Positions 53,402-62,279 of a stretch of DNA of 64,000 nt are shown here, piece after piece (position 1 is the stretch's first letter; every line of letters starts with the position of its first letter). Position numbers and translations under genes: made by a program. The notes beneath the pieces are model-generated. The model saw nothing but the letters and a program-made list of their open reading frames with translations. It did not search any database and was not told the DNA's origin. Location of the stretch: contig JAUJFZ010000001.1 in NCBI GenBank assembly GCA_030441535.1, positions 276,001 through 340,000 on the forward strand, written 5' to 3'. This DNA is from Betaproteobacteria bacterium LSUCC0117 (GTDB lineage Bacteria > Pseudomonadota > Gammaproteobacteria > Burkholderiales > Burkholderiaceae_C).

Positions 53402-54001
53402 TCAGTGGTTGAGCTCGGGGCGATCGTTTTGCTGTGGTTTGAGCTTGTCGGCGCTGCTCGGATTGGCCGCGCGTTCGGCTCGCCATTGGTTCTTGCGGGC
53501 CGTCCATTCGTTCAAACGCTGGCGAGCAAAGGTGCTTTCCTTTTGCATTGCTTGCGCCGAGGCGATTTGATAAGACAACTCGAGCCTCACGCCGTTGGGG
53601 TCAAAAAAGTAAATGCTCTTAAAGACGTGGTGATCAGTCACACCGATGACATCGATGCCGTGCGCCTCCAGACGGGTTTTCATCGCCGTCAGATCTGCGA
53701 GTGTGGGTACCGAAAATGCGATGTGGTTGACCCAAGCCGGCGTATTGGGCGAGGGCAGCGCGGTCTCGTCGTCACCAAGATCGAAAAACGCAATGTACGA
53801 GCCATCGCCTAAGCGAAAGAAAAAATGGGTGTAAGGGCAATACTCACCGGTGCTGGGCACGTGATCACTTTGGATGATGTGGTACAGCGGGAGCCCCAAA
53901 ATATCTTCATAAAAGTGGCGCGTCTCCTCCGCGTCTTTGGCTCGGTACGCGTAGTGATGCAGGCCTTGGATGGGCGGGGGGCTGGGGATTTGGGGTTGCA
54001 T
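53402..54001 (-). CDS. VOC family protein, possible extradiol dioxygenase
   Basis: 199 residues with two VOC modules. Likely metal ligands: His in QGLHHYAYRAK, His in PAWVNHIAFSVP and Glu in GVRLELSYQI. Together these form the 2-His-1-Glu facial triad of type I extradiol dioxygenases and glyoxalases. The remaining C-terminal 50 residues are polar and probably disordered. It is the first gene of the VOC-FAD monooxygenase-DUF2783 set, so ring cleavage of the hydroxylated product is a reasonable guess. Confidence 0.75.
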   Translation of the reverse strand: MQPQIPSPPPIQGLHHYAYRAKDAEETRHFYEDILGLPLYHIIQSDHVPSTGEYCPYTHFFFRLGDGSYIAFFDLGDDETALPSPNTPAWVNHIAFSVPTLADLTAMKTRLEAHGIDVIGVTDHHVFKSIYFFDPNGVRLELSYQIASAQAMQKESTFARQRLNEWTARKNQWRAERAANPSSADKLKPQQNDRPELNH

Positions 54002-54310
54002 GGTAGGCCTTAAATTTACGGATGCGTAATGAGTTTAACTAATCAGAATCGATTTGTGTGCGTTGTTTGACCGTTGAGTCGGGTGTCATACGAGGGAATA
54101 CCCGAATATTTTTGAAGGCTATTACCGAAGAAATTTGGGAAAAGTCTTTTTATATCAACATCTCGCGGCCGATTGAAAAAATCAATCGAACGCATTATGA
54201 GGTGCAATTAGACGGGTTTGTCCTGAACAGATATGGTTCATAGGTCCTCAATCGGCAAGCCGTGGGTTTGTTGTGACTGGGGCATTTCTTTAAACCACAA
54301 GGAGAGACGC
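54002..54310. promoter_or_regulatory. AT-rich divergent intergenic region
   Basis: 309 bases with no supportable gene between the divergent VOC and rubrerythrin genes. It holds a perfect 7-base inverted repeat CGATTGA/TCAATCG around AAAAA (54170-54188) and a TCGGGT/ACCCGA repeat (54079-54105). A TTGACC (about 54067) may be a -35 box but lacks a convincing -10. Base composition is lower in GC than the flanking genes. Confidence 0.4.
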
Positions 54311-54733
54311 ATGCCAACATTGAAAGGCACGAAAACTGAGCAGTGCTTGAAAGAAGCATTTGCTGGTGAATCACAAGCTAACCGCCGTTACCTGTACTTC
54401 GCGAACAAGGCGGACATCGAAGGCCAAAACGACGTTGCAGCGCTGTTCCGCTCAACCGCTGAAGGCGAGACCGGCCACGCACACGGCCACCTCGAGTTCT
54501 TGGAGCAAGCTGGTGACCCCGCAACCGGTTTGCCCATCGGGTCAACCCGTCAAAACCTTGAAGCAGCTGTTGCTGGCGAAACCCACGAGTACACCGACAT
54601 GTACCCTGGCATGGCCAAGACCGCTCGCGAAGAAGGCTTCGACGAAGTCGCCGATTGGTTCGAAACTCTGGCAAAGGCTGAGCGTTCACACGCCAACCGT
54701 TACGCCAAGGCTTTGGCAGAACTGGCCGATTAA
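54311..54733 (+). CDS. Rubrerythrin (diiron, without rubredoxin domain)
   Basis: 140 residues from ATG 54311 with AAGGAG at 54299-54304. Four-helix ferritin-like fold with two ExxH-type motifs: KEAFAGESQANRRY, EGETGHAHGH, AVAGETHEYTDMY and AKAERSHANRY supply the diiron ligands. The C-terminal rubredoxin [Fe(SCys)4] domain of classical rubrerythrin is absent, so another protein must supply electrons. Family members reduce hydrogen peroxide. The Fe-S oxidoreductase and DUF3501 genes follow, and yaaA lies just beyond. A stem (54772-54807) in the 119-base gap after it lacks a T-run. Confidence 0.9.
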   Translation: MPTLKGTKTEQCLKEAFAGESQANRRYLYFANKADIEGQNDVAALFRSTAEGETGHAHGHLEFLEQAGDPATGLPIGSTRQNLEAAVAGETHEYTDMYPGMAKTAREEGFDEVADWFETLAKAERSHANRYAKALAELAD

Positions 54734-54852
54734 TTTCGGCATGAATCAAAACGCGTCATAAGCGAGTTTTGAGAGTTCCGCGTGGCACACCCGCCGCGCG
54801 GTTCTCTGAATATTTGCAAGCGGTCAGACAGCCCCCCTTTTGGAGTAAATGA

Positions 54853-56205
54853 ATGTCACGAGAAGGCAATTTAGAAGCGCCAACCCGCCACCCGTTGGAC
54901 TGGCAAAACCCTGACTTCTACAACGAAGAAAAAATGTTTGTGGAGTTGGAGCGTATTTTTGACATTTGCCACGGCTGCCGCCGTTGTGTGAGTCTGTGTA
55001 ACTCCTTCCCGACGCTGTTCGACTTGGTCGATGAAAGCAGCACCATGGAAGTCGACGGTGTGGCAAAGGCCGACTACTGGAAGGTCGTCGACCAGTGTTA
55101 CATGTGCGACCTGTGTTACATGACCAAATGCCCTTACACACCGCCACACGAGTGGAATTTGGATTTCCCGCACACCATGTTGCGTGCGAAGGCGATCAAA
55201 TTTAAAAAGGGTGAAGTCGGCAAGGCCGAGCAATTCTTGGCTTCAACCGATAAGCACGGCTCACTGGCGGGTATCCCCATCGTGGTTCAGGCGGCAAACG
55301 CGGTCACGAAGACAAAGCCTGCACGTGCCCTGATGGAAAAAGTGTTGGACGTCGATAAGGATGCTTGGTTGCCCGCTTTGGCGACGACCAAGTTCCGCTC
55401 TGATGCCGTCGACAACATGACGCCAGCAGTCGTTGATGGTGAACGCACACCAGGCAAAGTGGCTATCTTCGCTACGTGCTACGTGAATTACAACGAACCC
55501 GGCATCGGCCACGATTTGTTGAAAATTTTGGCGCACAACGACATCCCTTATGTCATTGTCGAAAAAGAGCAGTGCTGCGGGATGCCAAAGCTGGAACTAG
55601 GCGATCTCGACGCGGTCGCGCAAAGCCAAGCCGCCAACATCCCCGTTCTGGCCAAGTACGCGAAGGATGGCTATGCGATCTTGTCTGCCGTGCCCAGTTG
55701 TACGCTGATGTTCAAGCAAGAGATTCCACTGATGTTCCCTGATGACGCCGATACGCAGTTGGTCAAGGGCGCGATGTGGGATCCCTTCGAATACCTGATG
55801 GCACGCAAGCGCGATGGGTTCTTAAAGACAGAATTCCCCCAGCCCTTGGGCAACATCAGTTATCAAATTCCCTGTCATGGCCGGGTTCAGAACATTGGGC
55901 GTAAGACGGAGGAAATGTTGAAGATGATCCCCGAGACGGCGCTGAACACCATTGAGCGCTGCTCAGGGCATGCGGGTACCTATGGTGTGAAAAAGCAGCA
56001 CCATCAAACCGCAATGAAGATCGGTAAACCTGTTTTTAAAGCGATGGCCAATATGAAAGACGGCGCGAAGCCTGATTTCATCAGCTCAGATTGCCCGCTG
56101 GGCGGGCATCACATCGCGCAAGGCTTCCAGGTCAACGGCGAGGTTGTGCCGACTTTGGCACACCCCCTGACGCTGGTGCGTAAAGCCTACGGTTTGCCCG
56201 AATAA
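54853..56205 (+). CDS. Heterodisulfide reductase-like Fe-S oxidoreductase
   Basis: 450 residues. Two N-terminal ferredoxin-type cluster motifs: CHGCRRCVSLCNSFP and CYMCDLCYMTKCP. Two CCG-like domains (as in GlpC/HdrD) follow: FATCYVNYNEPGIG with EKEQCCGMPKLELGD, and IPCHGRVQNIGRKT with ERCSGHAGTYGVKKQ; the second lacks the classic CCG. ISSDCPLGGHHI is near the C-terminus. No membrane span or signal peptide. The family is found in operon with rubrerythrin and DUF3501; it is a plausible electron donor to rubrerythrin (inference). Confidence 0.85.
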   Translation: MSREGNLEAPTRHPLDWQNPDFYNEEKMFVELERIFDICHGCRRCVSLCNSFPTLFDLVDESSTMEVDGVAKADYWKVVDQCYMCDLCYMTKCPYTPPHEWNLDFPHTMLRAKAIKFKKGEVGKAEQFLASTDKHGSLAGIPIVVQAANAVTKTKPARALMEKVLDVDKDAWLPALATTKFRSDAVDNMTPAVVDGERTPGKVAIFATCYVNYNEPGIGHDLLKILAHNDIPYVIVEKEQCCGMPKLELGDLDAVAQSQAANIPVLAKYAKDGYAILSAVPSCTLMFKQEIPLMFPDDADTQLVKGAMWDPFEYLMARKRDGFLKTEFPQPLGNISYQIPCHGRVQNIGRKTEEMLKMIPETALNTIERCSGHAGTYGVKKQHHQTAMKIGKPVFKAMANMKDGAKPDFISSDCPLGGHHIAQGFQVNGEVVPTLAHPLTLVRKAYGLPE

Positions 56206-56249
56206 GCCACCTGGCTGCCACCACTGACCACTCACAAGAGGATCTAAAA

Positions 56250-56843
56250 ATGCAATTAACTGGCCACATTACCGCTGAGAACCTGATGACCCTAGAGGCG
56301 TACAGCAAGTACCGCAAAAACCACAAGGCCGAGGTACTCGCACACCGCAAACTTCGCACCATTGCGTTGGGCGATCACTTCGTCTTTCAATTTGAAAGCG
56401 AAATGACCATCCGCTACCAAATCCAAGAGATGTTGCGCATTGAAAAAGTGTTCGAGGAAGAAGGCATTCAGCAAGAGATCGAAGCCTACGCGCCACTGGT
56501 CCCCGATGGCACCAACTGGAAAGCCACGATGCTTATCGAGTACCCCGACGTGAACGAGCGTAAGCGCGAGCTCTCACGACTCATCGGCGTTGAAGACCGG
56601 GTGTTCGTTGAAGTAGAGGGGATGCCCCGCGTATACGCCATTGCAGATGAAGACCTTGACCGCGAAACGGAAGAGAAAACCTCGGCCGTGCACTTTGTCC
56701 GCTTCGAGTTCAGCCCAGCCATGATTGCCGCTCTGCACGCTGGCGCTGCGGCCACCTTGGGCTGTGACCATACCAACTACCCCGCGCACACTCTGATCGC
56801 CCCCGAAACGTTGGCGAGCCTTGCGGGCGATTTGAAAGCTTGA
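56250..56843 (+). CDS. DUF3501 domain protein
   Basis: 197 residues, matching DUF3501 (typical: HRKLRTIALGDHFVFQFESE, MTIRYQIQEMLRIEKVFEEE, HFVRFEFSPAMIAALHAGAA). The function is not known. A late cysteine/histidine pair (GCDHTNYPAH) could bind metal. The gene follows the Fe-S oxidoreductase by 44 bases with an AGAGGA site and precedes yaaA by 14 bases, so the set is probably transcribed together with rubrerythrin. Confidence 0.85.
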   Translation: MQLTGHITAENLMTLEAYSKYRKNHKAEVLAHRKLRTIALGDHFVFQFESEMTIRYQIQEMLRIEKVFEEEGIQQEIEAYAPLVPDGTNWKATMLIEYPDVNERKRELSRLIGVEDRVFVEVEGMPRVYAIADEDLDRETEEKTSAVHFVRFEFSPAMIAALHAGAAATLGCDHTNYPAHTLIAPETLASLAGDLKA

Positions 56844-56857
56844 CGTAAACTTAGCGC

Positions 56858-57637
56858 ATGCTACTCGCCCTATCGCCAGCAAAAGCGCTTGATTACGACA
56901 CGCCACCCCAAACGGCGACGCACACGCAGCCTGCCTTCATCCCGCAGGCTGCGACGCTAATCAAAACCCTTAAGACATTCGACCCTGCCCAGGTGTCGGA
57001 GCTCATGAGTTTGAGCGACAAACTGGCGGCCCTTAATGTGGCGCGTTATCAGTCATGGACGAAAACATTCACGACGAAGAATGCCAAGCAGGCGGTATTG
57101 GCATTCGATGGCGATGTATACGACGGACTTTCTGCGAAGACCATGACACCCAAGCAGCTTGAATGGCTGCAGGCGCATCTTTGCATACTCAGTGGCCTCT
57201 ATGGCGTTCTGCGCCCCTTAGACTTGATGCAGCCTTACCGGTTGGAGATGGGGACACGCCTAGCGACTGATGCCGGCAAAAATCTTTATCAGTTTTGGGG
57301 CAATCGCATCGCGTCTTATCTCAACGACCGCGCTGAAGTCGATGGCAGTGGCGTCTTGGTTAATTTGGCAAGCGAAGAATATTTCAAATCGGTTGATCGC
57401 TCGGTACTCAAACCAAAGGTCGTGACCTGCGTGTTTGAGGAGCAAAAGAATGGTCAGACGAAAGTGATTAGTTTCATGGCTAAACGGGCACGCGGTCTGA
57501 TGGTCCGGTTTGCGGCAGAAAATAGGGTCAAAAAGCCGGCTGATCTGACGCACTTCGAAACGGATGGCTACGCCTACATCACGGCCGATTCCAATGCAGA
57601 ACGCTTGGTATTCCGGCGAAGCCATGCAGCCGCCTGA
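56858..57637 (+). CDS. yaaA: YaaA peroxide-stress protein
   Basis: 259 residues of the YaaA/DUF328 family: MLLALSPAKALDYD, FDGDVYDGLSAKTM, LSGLYGVLRPLDLMQPYRLE, and GFMAKR-like VISFMAKRARG. In Escherichia coli YaaA lowers free iron and protects DNA under hydrogen peroxide. Its position 14 bases after DUF3501 ties the upstream rubrerythrin set to peroxide defence. It overlaps the next gene by 14 bases. Confidence 0.94.
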   Translation: MLLALSPAKALDYDTPPQTATHTQPAFIPQAATLIKTLKTFDPAQVSELMSLSDKLAALNVARYQSWTKTFTTKNAKQAVLAFDGDVYDGLSAKTMTPKQLEWLQAHLCILSGLYGVLRPLDLMQPYRLEMGTRLATDAGKNLYQFWGNRIASYLNDRAEVDGSGVLVNLASEEYFKSVDRSVLKPKVVTCVFEEQKNGQTKVISFMAKRARGLMVRFAAENRVKKPADLTHFETDGYAYITADSNAERLVFRRSHAAA

Positions 57638-58289
57638 TGCGGCGGATCGATTCCCCACGCTGGTTGCCGCGAGTGACGGCGATGTACTGCAACTGCCCGA
57701 TCGCACCGCACACATTCGCTTGCGGTACCGAACGCCCGAACTGGTGGTGATTGATGACTTTCTGTCAGCATCGGAATGTGCCGCCCTGATCGCCGCAGCC
57801 GCACCTCGCTTAGCGGCCTCCGAAACCGTAGCCGATGACTCCGATGCACTGGCACGGACCAGTCAGGGTATGTTTTTTGACCCCGGGGAGACTGCGCTCA
57901 TTCGCCAAATTGATGCCCGGGTGGCCCATGCGTTTCAGTGGCCGATTACCCATGCGGAGGACTTGCAGGTCACTTGCTATCAGGTCGACCAGCGTTATGA
58001 ACCACACAGCGACTATTTCAGTCACACGACCTCTGAGGCCATCAGTGGCGTGCAACGGTTTGGGCAACGGGTAGCGACCGTCTTGTTCTACCTGAACGAG
58101 CCTGAGAGGGGCGGCGAGACCCGCTTCCTAGACCTTGATTTGACGGTGAGACCGCGTCAAGGCACAGCGGTTTTTTTCAGTTACCCCTCACCCAACCCGG
58201 AAAGCCAGACCTTGCACGAGGGCTGCCCCGTCTTGTTTGGTGAAAAGTGGATTGCCAACAAATGGCTGCGGGCCAAGGCATTTGGCTGA
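57624..58289 (+). CDS. 2-oxoglutarate/Fe(II)-dependent oxygenase, prolyl 4-hydroxylase type
   Basis: 221 residues from ATG 57624; ATG 57594 is possible. The iron triad is HxD...H: YEPHSDYF (His, Asp) and SQTLHEGCPV (His), with the 2OG-binding lysine in GEKWIANKWLR. A conserved RVATVLFYLNEPERGGETRF strand is typical of bacterial P4H-like enzymes. Substrate unknown. It starts within yaaA, so translation is likely coupled; dinB converges from the right. Confidence 0.85.
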   Translation: MQPPDAADRFPTLVAASDGDVLQLPDRTAHIRLRYRTPELVVIDDFLSASECAALIAAAAPRLAASETVADDSDALARTSQGMFFDPGETALIRQIDARVAHAFQWPITHAEDLQVTCYQVDQRYEPHSDYFSHTTSEAISGVQRFGQRVATVLFYLNEPERGGETRFLDLDLTVRPRQGTAVFFSYPSPNPESQTLHEGCPVLFGEKWIANKWLRAKAFG

Positions 58290-58299
58290 TGGCGCCCAG

Positions 58300-59508
58300 C
58301 TAGGTGAACAAATCACCGGTTTCAGCGACACGCCGACTGGTTTGTGCCTGTGATGGCAGCGCCGACAGCGGCACCAGCTTTCCGAGCTTAACGCCCAGCA
58401 ACCGAAGTGGCCGATCGAGGGGCGCGCGTTTCAAGGTTTGCCCGGCGTAATACCGAATGTCTGCAGCGTGCCGAATGGGTACCTCCAGACTCAAGTCGCG
58501 TGTGATGGTTTTGAAACGGTCATCTCTCAGCTTGATTCCGACGGTTTGCGCCGCGACGGCTTTTCGTACGAGGTCGTCGGCGAGGCGTTCGCACAAGGTG
58601 GTGAAAATTTGACCCAACGCGTCACGGTCTCTTTTGGCGTGCAGGTTACGTTCGAAGGTGGTTTCTCGGCTGATGGATACTGGCTCTGAGTTCGTCTGCA
58701 CGGGCCGCTCATCAATGCCGTGGGCGGATTGGTGCAACCACTGACCATAGCTTTTACCGAATTGACCGATGAGCCACTGCGGGTCACAAGCCGCTAAATC
58801 ACCGAGTGTGTGAATGCCCAAAGCAGTCAATTTCGCATCTGATTTGGGTCCAATGCCGTTCAGTGCGCGGCAGGGCAGTGGCCAGATACGGGGCGCCAAG
58901 TCAGCCATTGAAAGCACCGTGATCCCATTGGGCTTGTCCATTTCACTGGCGAGCTTGGCCATCAATTTGTTAGGCGCAACGCCGATAGAGCACGTCAGGC
59001 CAGTTGCCAAAAAGATCTCTTTTTGTATCAGGCGAGCCACCACCCGGCCCGCTTCGCGTTGCCCACCGGGGATATCGGTCAAGTCAATGTATACCTCGTC
59101 GATACCTCGGTTTTCCATGACCGGTGCAATATCGAGAATGACGGCCTTAAAACGCTGTGATACGGCCCGGTAACGCGCGTGATCAACCGGTAGCATGATC
59201 GCGTCAGGACACAGTACCGCCGCCTTCATCATGCCCATCGCTGAGCCAACACCGAATTTACGTGCCTCATAAGTGGCGGTTGTGATGACGCCGCGTCCGG
59301 TGTAATTTCGCAGACGCTGGAATTGGTCGAGAGACCACTCATGCGGTGCGCGGGCGCTGTCGGGGCGGGGGTCTTCGGCGATCGAACCTTCGGCATCGGG
59401 GCGCTTGCCGCCACCAATAACCACCGGCAGCCCCTTCAATTGCGGGTAGCGAAGCAACTCGACGGACGCGAAAAACGCGTCCATGTCGAGGTGCGCAATG
59501 CGCCGCAC
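58300..59508 (-). CDS. dinB: DNA polymerase IV (Y family)
   Basis: 402 residues from GTG 59508, which gives the family N-terminus RRIAHLDMDAFFASVE. The catalytic acids are in DMDAFF and RGIDEVYIDLT. The fingers/palm region (RNYTGRGVITTATYEARKFG) and the little finger follow; a helix-hairpin-helix lies at ALNGIGPKSDAKLTALG. A clamp-binding tail is expected at the C-terminus (ETGDLFT). It is a translesion polymerase. It begins 7 bases after lldD; no LexA-like operator is seen upstream. Confidence 0.94.
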   Translation of the reverse strand: MRRIAHLDMDAFFASVELLRYPQLKGLPVVIGGGKRPDAEGSIAEDPRPDSARAPHEWSLDQFQRLRNYTGRGVITTATYEARKFGVGSAMGMMKAAVLCPDAIMLPVDHARYRAVSQRFKAVILDIAPVMENRGIDEVYIDLTDIPGGQREAGRVVARLIQKEIFLATGLTCSIGVAPNKLMAKLASEMDKPNGITVLSMADLAPRIWPLPCRALNGIGPKSDAKLTALGIHTLGDLAACDPQWLIGQFGKSYGQWLHQSAHGIDERPVQTNSEPVSISRETTFERNLHAKRDRDALGQIFTTLCERLADDLVRKAVAAQTVGIKLRDDRFKTITRDLSLEVPIRHAADIRYYAGQTLKRAPLDRPLRLLGVKLGKLVPLSALPSQAQTSRRVAETGDLFT

Positions 59509-59515
59509 GGTGGCC

Positions 59516-60670
59516 TCAGGTCGGGAAGGTTCCAGGCACCAAGATGCTGCGATCGACGTCAGCCATGCGCGTACGTCCACAGAATGCCATCGTGAGGTCG
59601 AGCTCTTTATGGATGATCTGCAGCGCCTTGGTGACCCCAGCCTCGCCCATCGCGCCCAGTCCATACAAGAATGCACGGCCAATATAGGTACCCTTGGCGC
59701 CCAAAGCAACGGCTTTCAATACGTCTTGACCACTGCGTATGCCACCGTCAACGTGCACCTCGATCTGATCACCCACAGCGGCGACGATACGGGGCAACAC
59801 GGCGATGGTCGACTCGGCACCGTCCAGCTGGCGTCCGCCGTGGTTGGAGACGATCAGCGCATCAGCGCCGGAGGCGACGGCCAACCGGGCATCTTCCTCG
59901 TCGAGGATGCCTTTAATGATGAGCTTGCCACCCCAGCGCTTTTTGATCCATTCCACATCGCCCCAATTGAGTTGGGGGTCAAACTGCTTGGCAGTCCAGT
60001 CTGACAGCGAACCCATGTCGTCCACACCGCTGACGTGTCCCACAATGTTGCCGAATTCACGGCGTTTGGTTCCCGCCATACCCAAACACCAACGGGGTTT
60101 GGTCGCCATGTTGATGATGTTACCTAACGTTAATTTAGGTGGTGCAGATAAGCCATTTTTCAGATCTTTGTGGCGTTGGCCCAAAATTTGGAGGTCTAAG
60201 GTCAGCACGAGTGCAGAACAATTGGCTGCCTTGGCGCGGTCGATAAGGCGCTCAATGAATCCACGGTCACGCATGACGTACAGCTGAAACCAGAAGGGGT
60301 GGTTGTCGGTGCCAGCGGCGACGTCTTCGATGGAGCAAATGCTCATGGTTGACAGCGTGAATGGGACACCAAAGGCTTTAGCGGCACGCGCAGCCTTGAT
60401 CTCGCCGTCAGCATGTTGCATACCCGTGAGGCCGGTTGGCGCGATGGCAACGGGCATTGCGACGTCTTGCCCCACCATGTTGGAGGCCGTGGTACGACCC
60501 TCTAAATTGACCGCAACGCGCTGACGCAGTTTGATGTTCGCGAAGTCATCTGAGTTGGCGCGGTAGGTCGATTCCGTCCAGCTTCCGGAGTCTGCATAGT
60601 CGTAAAACATGCGTGGCACACGCGCCTTGGCTAGCAAACGCAAATCTTCGATATTTGTAATGACAGACAT
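59516..60670 (-). CDS. FMN-dependent alpha-hydroxy-acid dehydrogenase (LldD family)
   Basis: 384 residues. FMN contacts: PVAIAPTGLTGMQHADGE and the tail SNHGGRQLDG with its catalytic histidine; the C-terminal VDGGIRSGQDVLKAVALGA binds phosphate. Lactate dehydrogenases, mandelate dehydrogenases and glycolate oxidases share this fold, so the substrate is open; I give no symbol. TAGGAG precedes ATG 60670. It lies between argH and dinB. Confidence 0.88.
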   Translation of the reverse strand: MSVITNIEDLRLLAKARVPRMFYDYADSGSWTESTYRANSDDFANIKLRQRVAVNLEGRTTASNMVGQDVAMPVAIAPTGLTGMQHADGEIKAARAAKAFGVPFTLSTMSICSIEDVAAGTDNHPFWFQLYVMRDRGFIERLIDRAKAANCSALVLTLDLQILGQRHKDLKNGLSAPPKLTLGNIINMATKPRWCLGMAGTKRREFGNIVGHVSGVDDMGSLSDWTAKQFDPQLNWGDVEWIKKRWGGKLIIKGILDEEDARLAVASGADALIVSNHGGRQLDGAESTIAVLPRIVAAVGDQIEVHVDGGIRSGQDVLKAVALGAKGTYIGRAFLYGLGAMGEAGVTKALQIIHKELDLTMAFCGRTRMADVDRSILVPGTFPT

Positions 60671-60771
60671 GGGATCTCCTAACGGAAAGATTAATTAGCA
60701 ACCGTCATCCTACCCATTCGGCGCTTTTAGGCTGAGTGAAAGATACTTTTGACGTTTGAAAAAAATCTAAA

Positions 60772-62205
60772 TCAGGCCAATCGTGCGCGGTGGCGCGCGA
60801 TTTGCGCGCTCACCTGTGTGGGTGAGGTGCCACCCAAGGTGTTGCGTTCGTTCATCGAGCCCTCAAGGCTGAGCGGCGTGAATACATCCGCGGTGATGCG
60901 CGCGTCAAAAGACTGCAGGGTTTCCAGGGGTAGCTCAGAGAGGTCAACGCCAGCAGCCTGCGCGGTTTTGACTGCATGCGCAACTACCTCATGAGCATCG
61001 CGGAAGGGCAATCCCTTTTTGACCAGATAGTCGGCCAGGTCAGTTGCGGTGGCATAGCCGCGCATGGCCGCGCGACGCATGGCCTCCGCGTTCACGGTGA
61101 TACCCCCAGACTTGGTCCCAGTAGCGGGATCTATTTGTCCACCGATCATCTCAGCGAAGATACGCAAGGTATCTTTCAGGGTGTCAACGGTGTCAAACAA
61201 GGGCTCTTTATCCTCTTGGTTGTCTTTGTTGTAGGCGAGGGGTTGGCCCTTCATCAGGGTAATGAGCCCCATCAAGTGACCAACAACTCGGCCGGTCTTT
61301 CCTCGCGCCAATTCAGGCACATCAGGATTTTTCTTTTGCGGCATGATCGAGCTGCCCGTTGTGAAGCGATCGGCGATTTTGATGAAACCGAAGTTTTGGC
61401 TCATCCAAATAATCAACTCTTCGCTCAAACGGCTCACGTGCACCATGACCAGCGATGCGGCAGCGGTGAACTCGATGGCGAAATCACGATCGCTGACTGC
61501 GTCCAGGCTGTTTTGGCAGACGCCATCCATACCCAATGTCGTCGCCACACGCACGCGGTCCAGCGGGTAGGTCGTGCCCGCCAACGCGGCCGACCCCAGC
61601 GGCAACTGATTCACGCGCTTGCGCACATCCTGCATGCGCGCTTGGTCTCGCGCGAACATCTCGACATAGGCCAACAGGTGGTGCCCGAAACTGACCGGTT
61701 GCGCGACCTGTAAGTGGGTAAAACCGGGCAAGATCACCGTTTTATTTTGCTCGGCCACATCGACTAACGCGGTTTGTAGTTCAACCAGCAGGTCGTCAAT
61801 GATGTCGATCTCATCGCGCAGCCACAAGCGAATATCGGTCGCCACCTGATCGTTACGGCTTCGGCCGGTGTGCAGGCGTTTACCGGCATCTCCAACCAAT
61901 TGCGTCAGGCGTGCTTCGATGTTGAGGTGCACATCTTCTAGGTCGAGTTGCCAAGTGAAGGTGCCCGCATCGATTTCGGATTGGATTTGACCCAAGCCAC
62001 GTTGAATATCCGCCAAATCAGCGGCACTGATGATGCCAACGGCAGCCAACATGTCCGCGTGCGCCAAAGACCCGCGGATATCCGCGTGCGCCAAGCGTTT
62101 GTCAAAGAAAACGCTGGCAGTGTAGCGCTTCACCAACTCACTCATGGGCTCAGAGAACAGGGCGGACCAGGCTTGTGCCTTCGTATCGAGTTGGTTGGAT
62201 GACAT
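60772..62205 (-). CDS. argH: Argininosuccinate lyase
   Basis: 477 residues from ATG 62205. The signature GSSIMPQKKNPD, substrate loop HTGRSRNDQVATD and LPGFTHLQVAQP are all present. It cleaves argininosuccinate to arginine and fumarate, the last step of arginine synthesis; argF and argD are elsewhere in the window. It lies between ppc and lldD. Confidence 0.97.
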   Translation of the reverse strand: MSSNQLDTKAQAWSALFSEPMSELVKRYTASVFFDKRLAHADIRGSLAHADMLAAVGIISAADLADIQRGLGQIQSEIDAGTFTWQLDLEDVHLNIEARLTQLVGDAGKRLHTGRSRNDQVATDIRLWLRDEIDIIDDLLVELQTALVDVAEQNKTVILPGFTHLQVAQPVSFGHHLLAYVEMFARDQARMQDVRKRVNQLPLGSAALAGTTYPLDRVRVATTLGMDGVCQNSLDAVSDRDFAIEFTAAASLVMVHVSRLSEELIIWMSQNFGFIKIADRFTTGSSIMPQKKNPDVPELARGKTGRVVGHLMGLITLMKGQPLAYNKDNQEDKEPLFDTVDTLKDTLRIFAEMIGGQIDPATGTKSGGITVNAEAMRRAAMRGYATATDLADYLVKKGLPFRDAHEVVAHAVKTAQAAGVDLSELPLETLQSFDARITADVFTPLSLEGSMNERNTLGGTSPTQVSAQIARHRARLA

Positions 62206-62279
62206 CGTGCTTTGCGTTTCAGAGGGACCGGGCACCATGCCCGGCCGCACACTATTTTAACGGCCGGCTGCCGTCAGCG

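Noticed and set aside
54058..54243. 61-codon ORF upstream of rubrerythrin
   Set aside because: No ribosome site or family resemblance, and it lies in an AT-rich regulatory gap.
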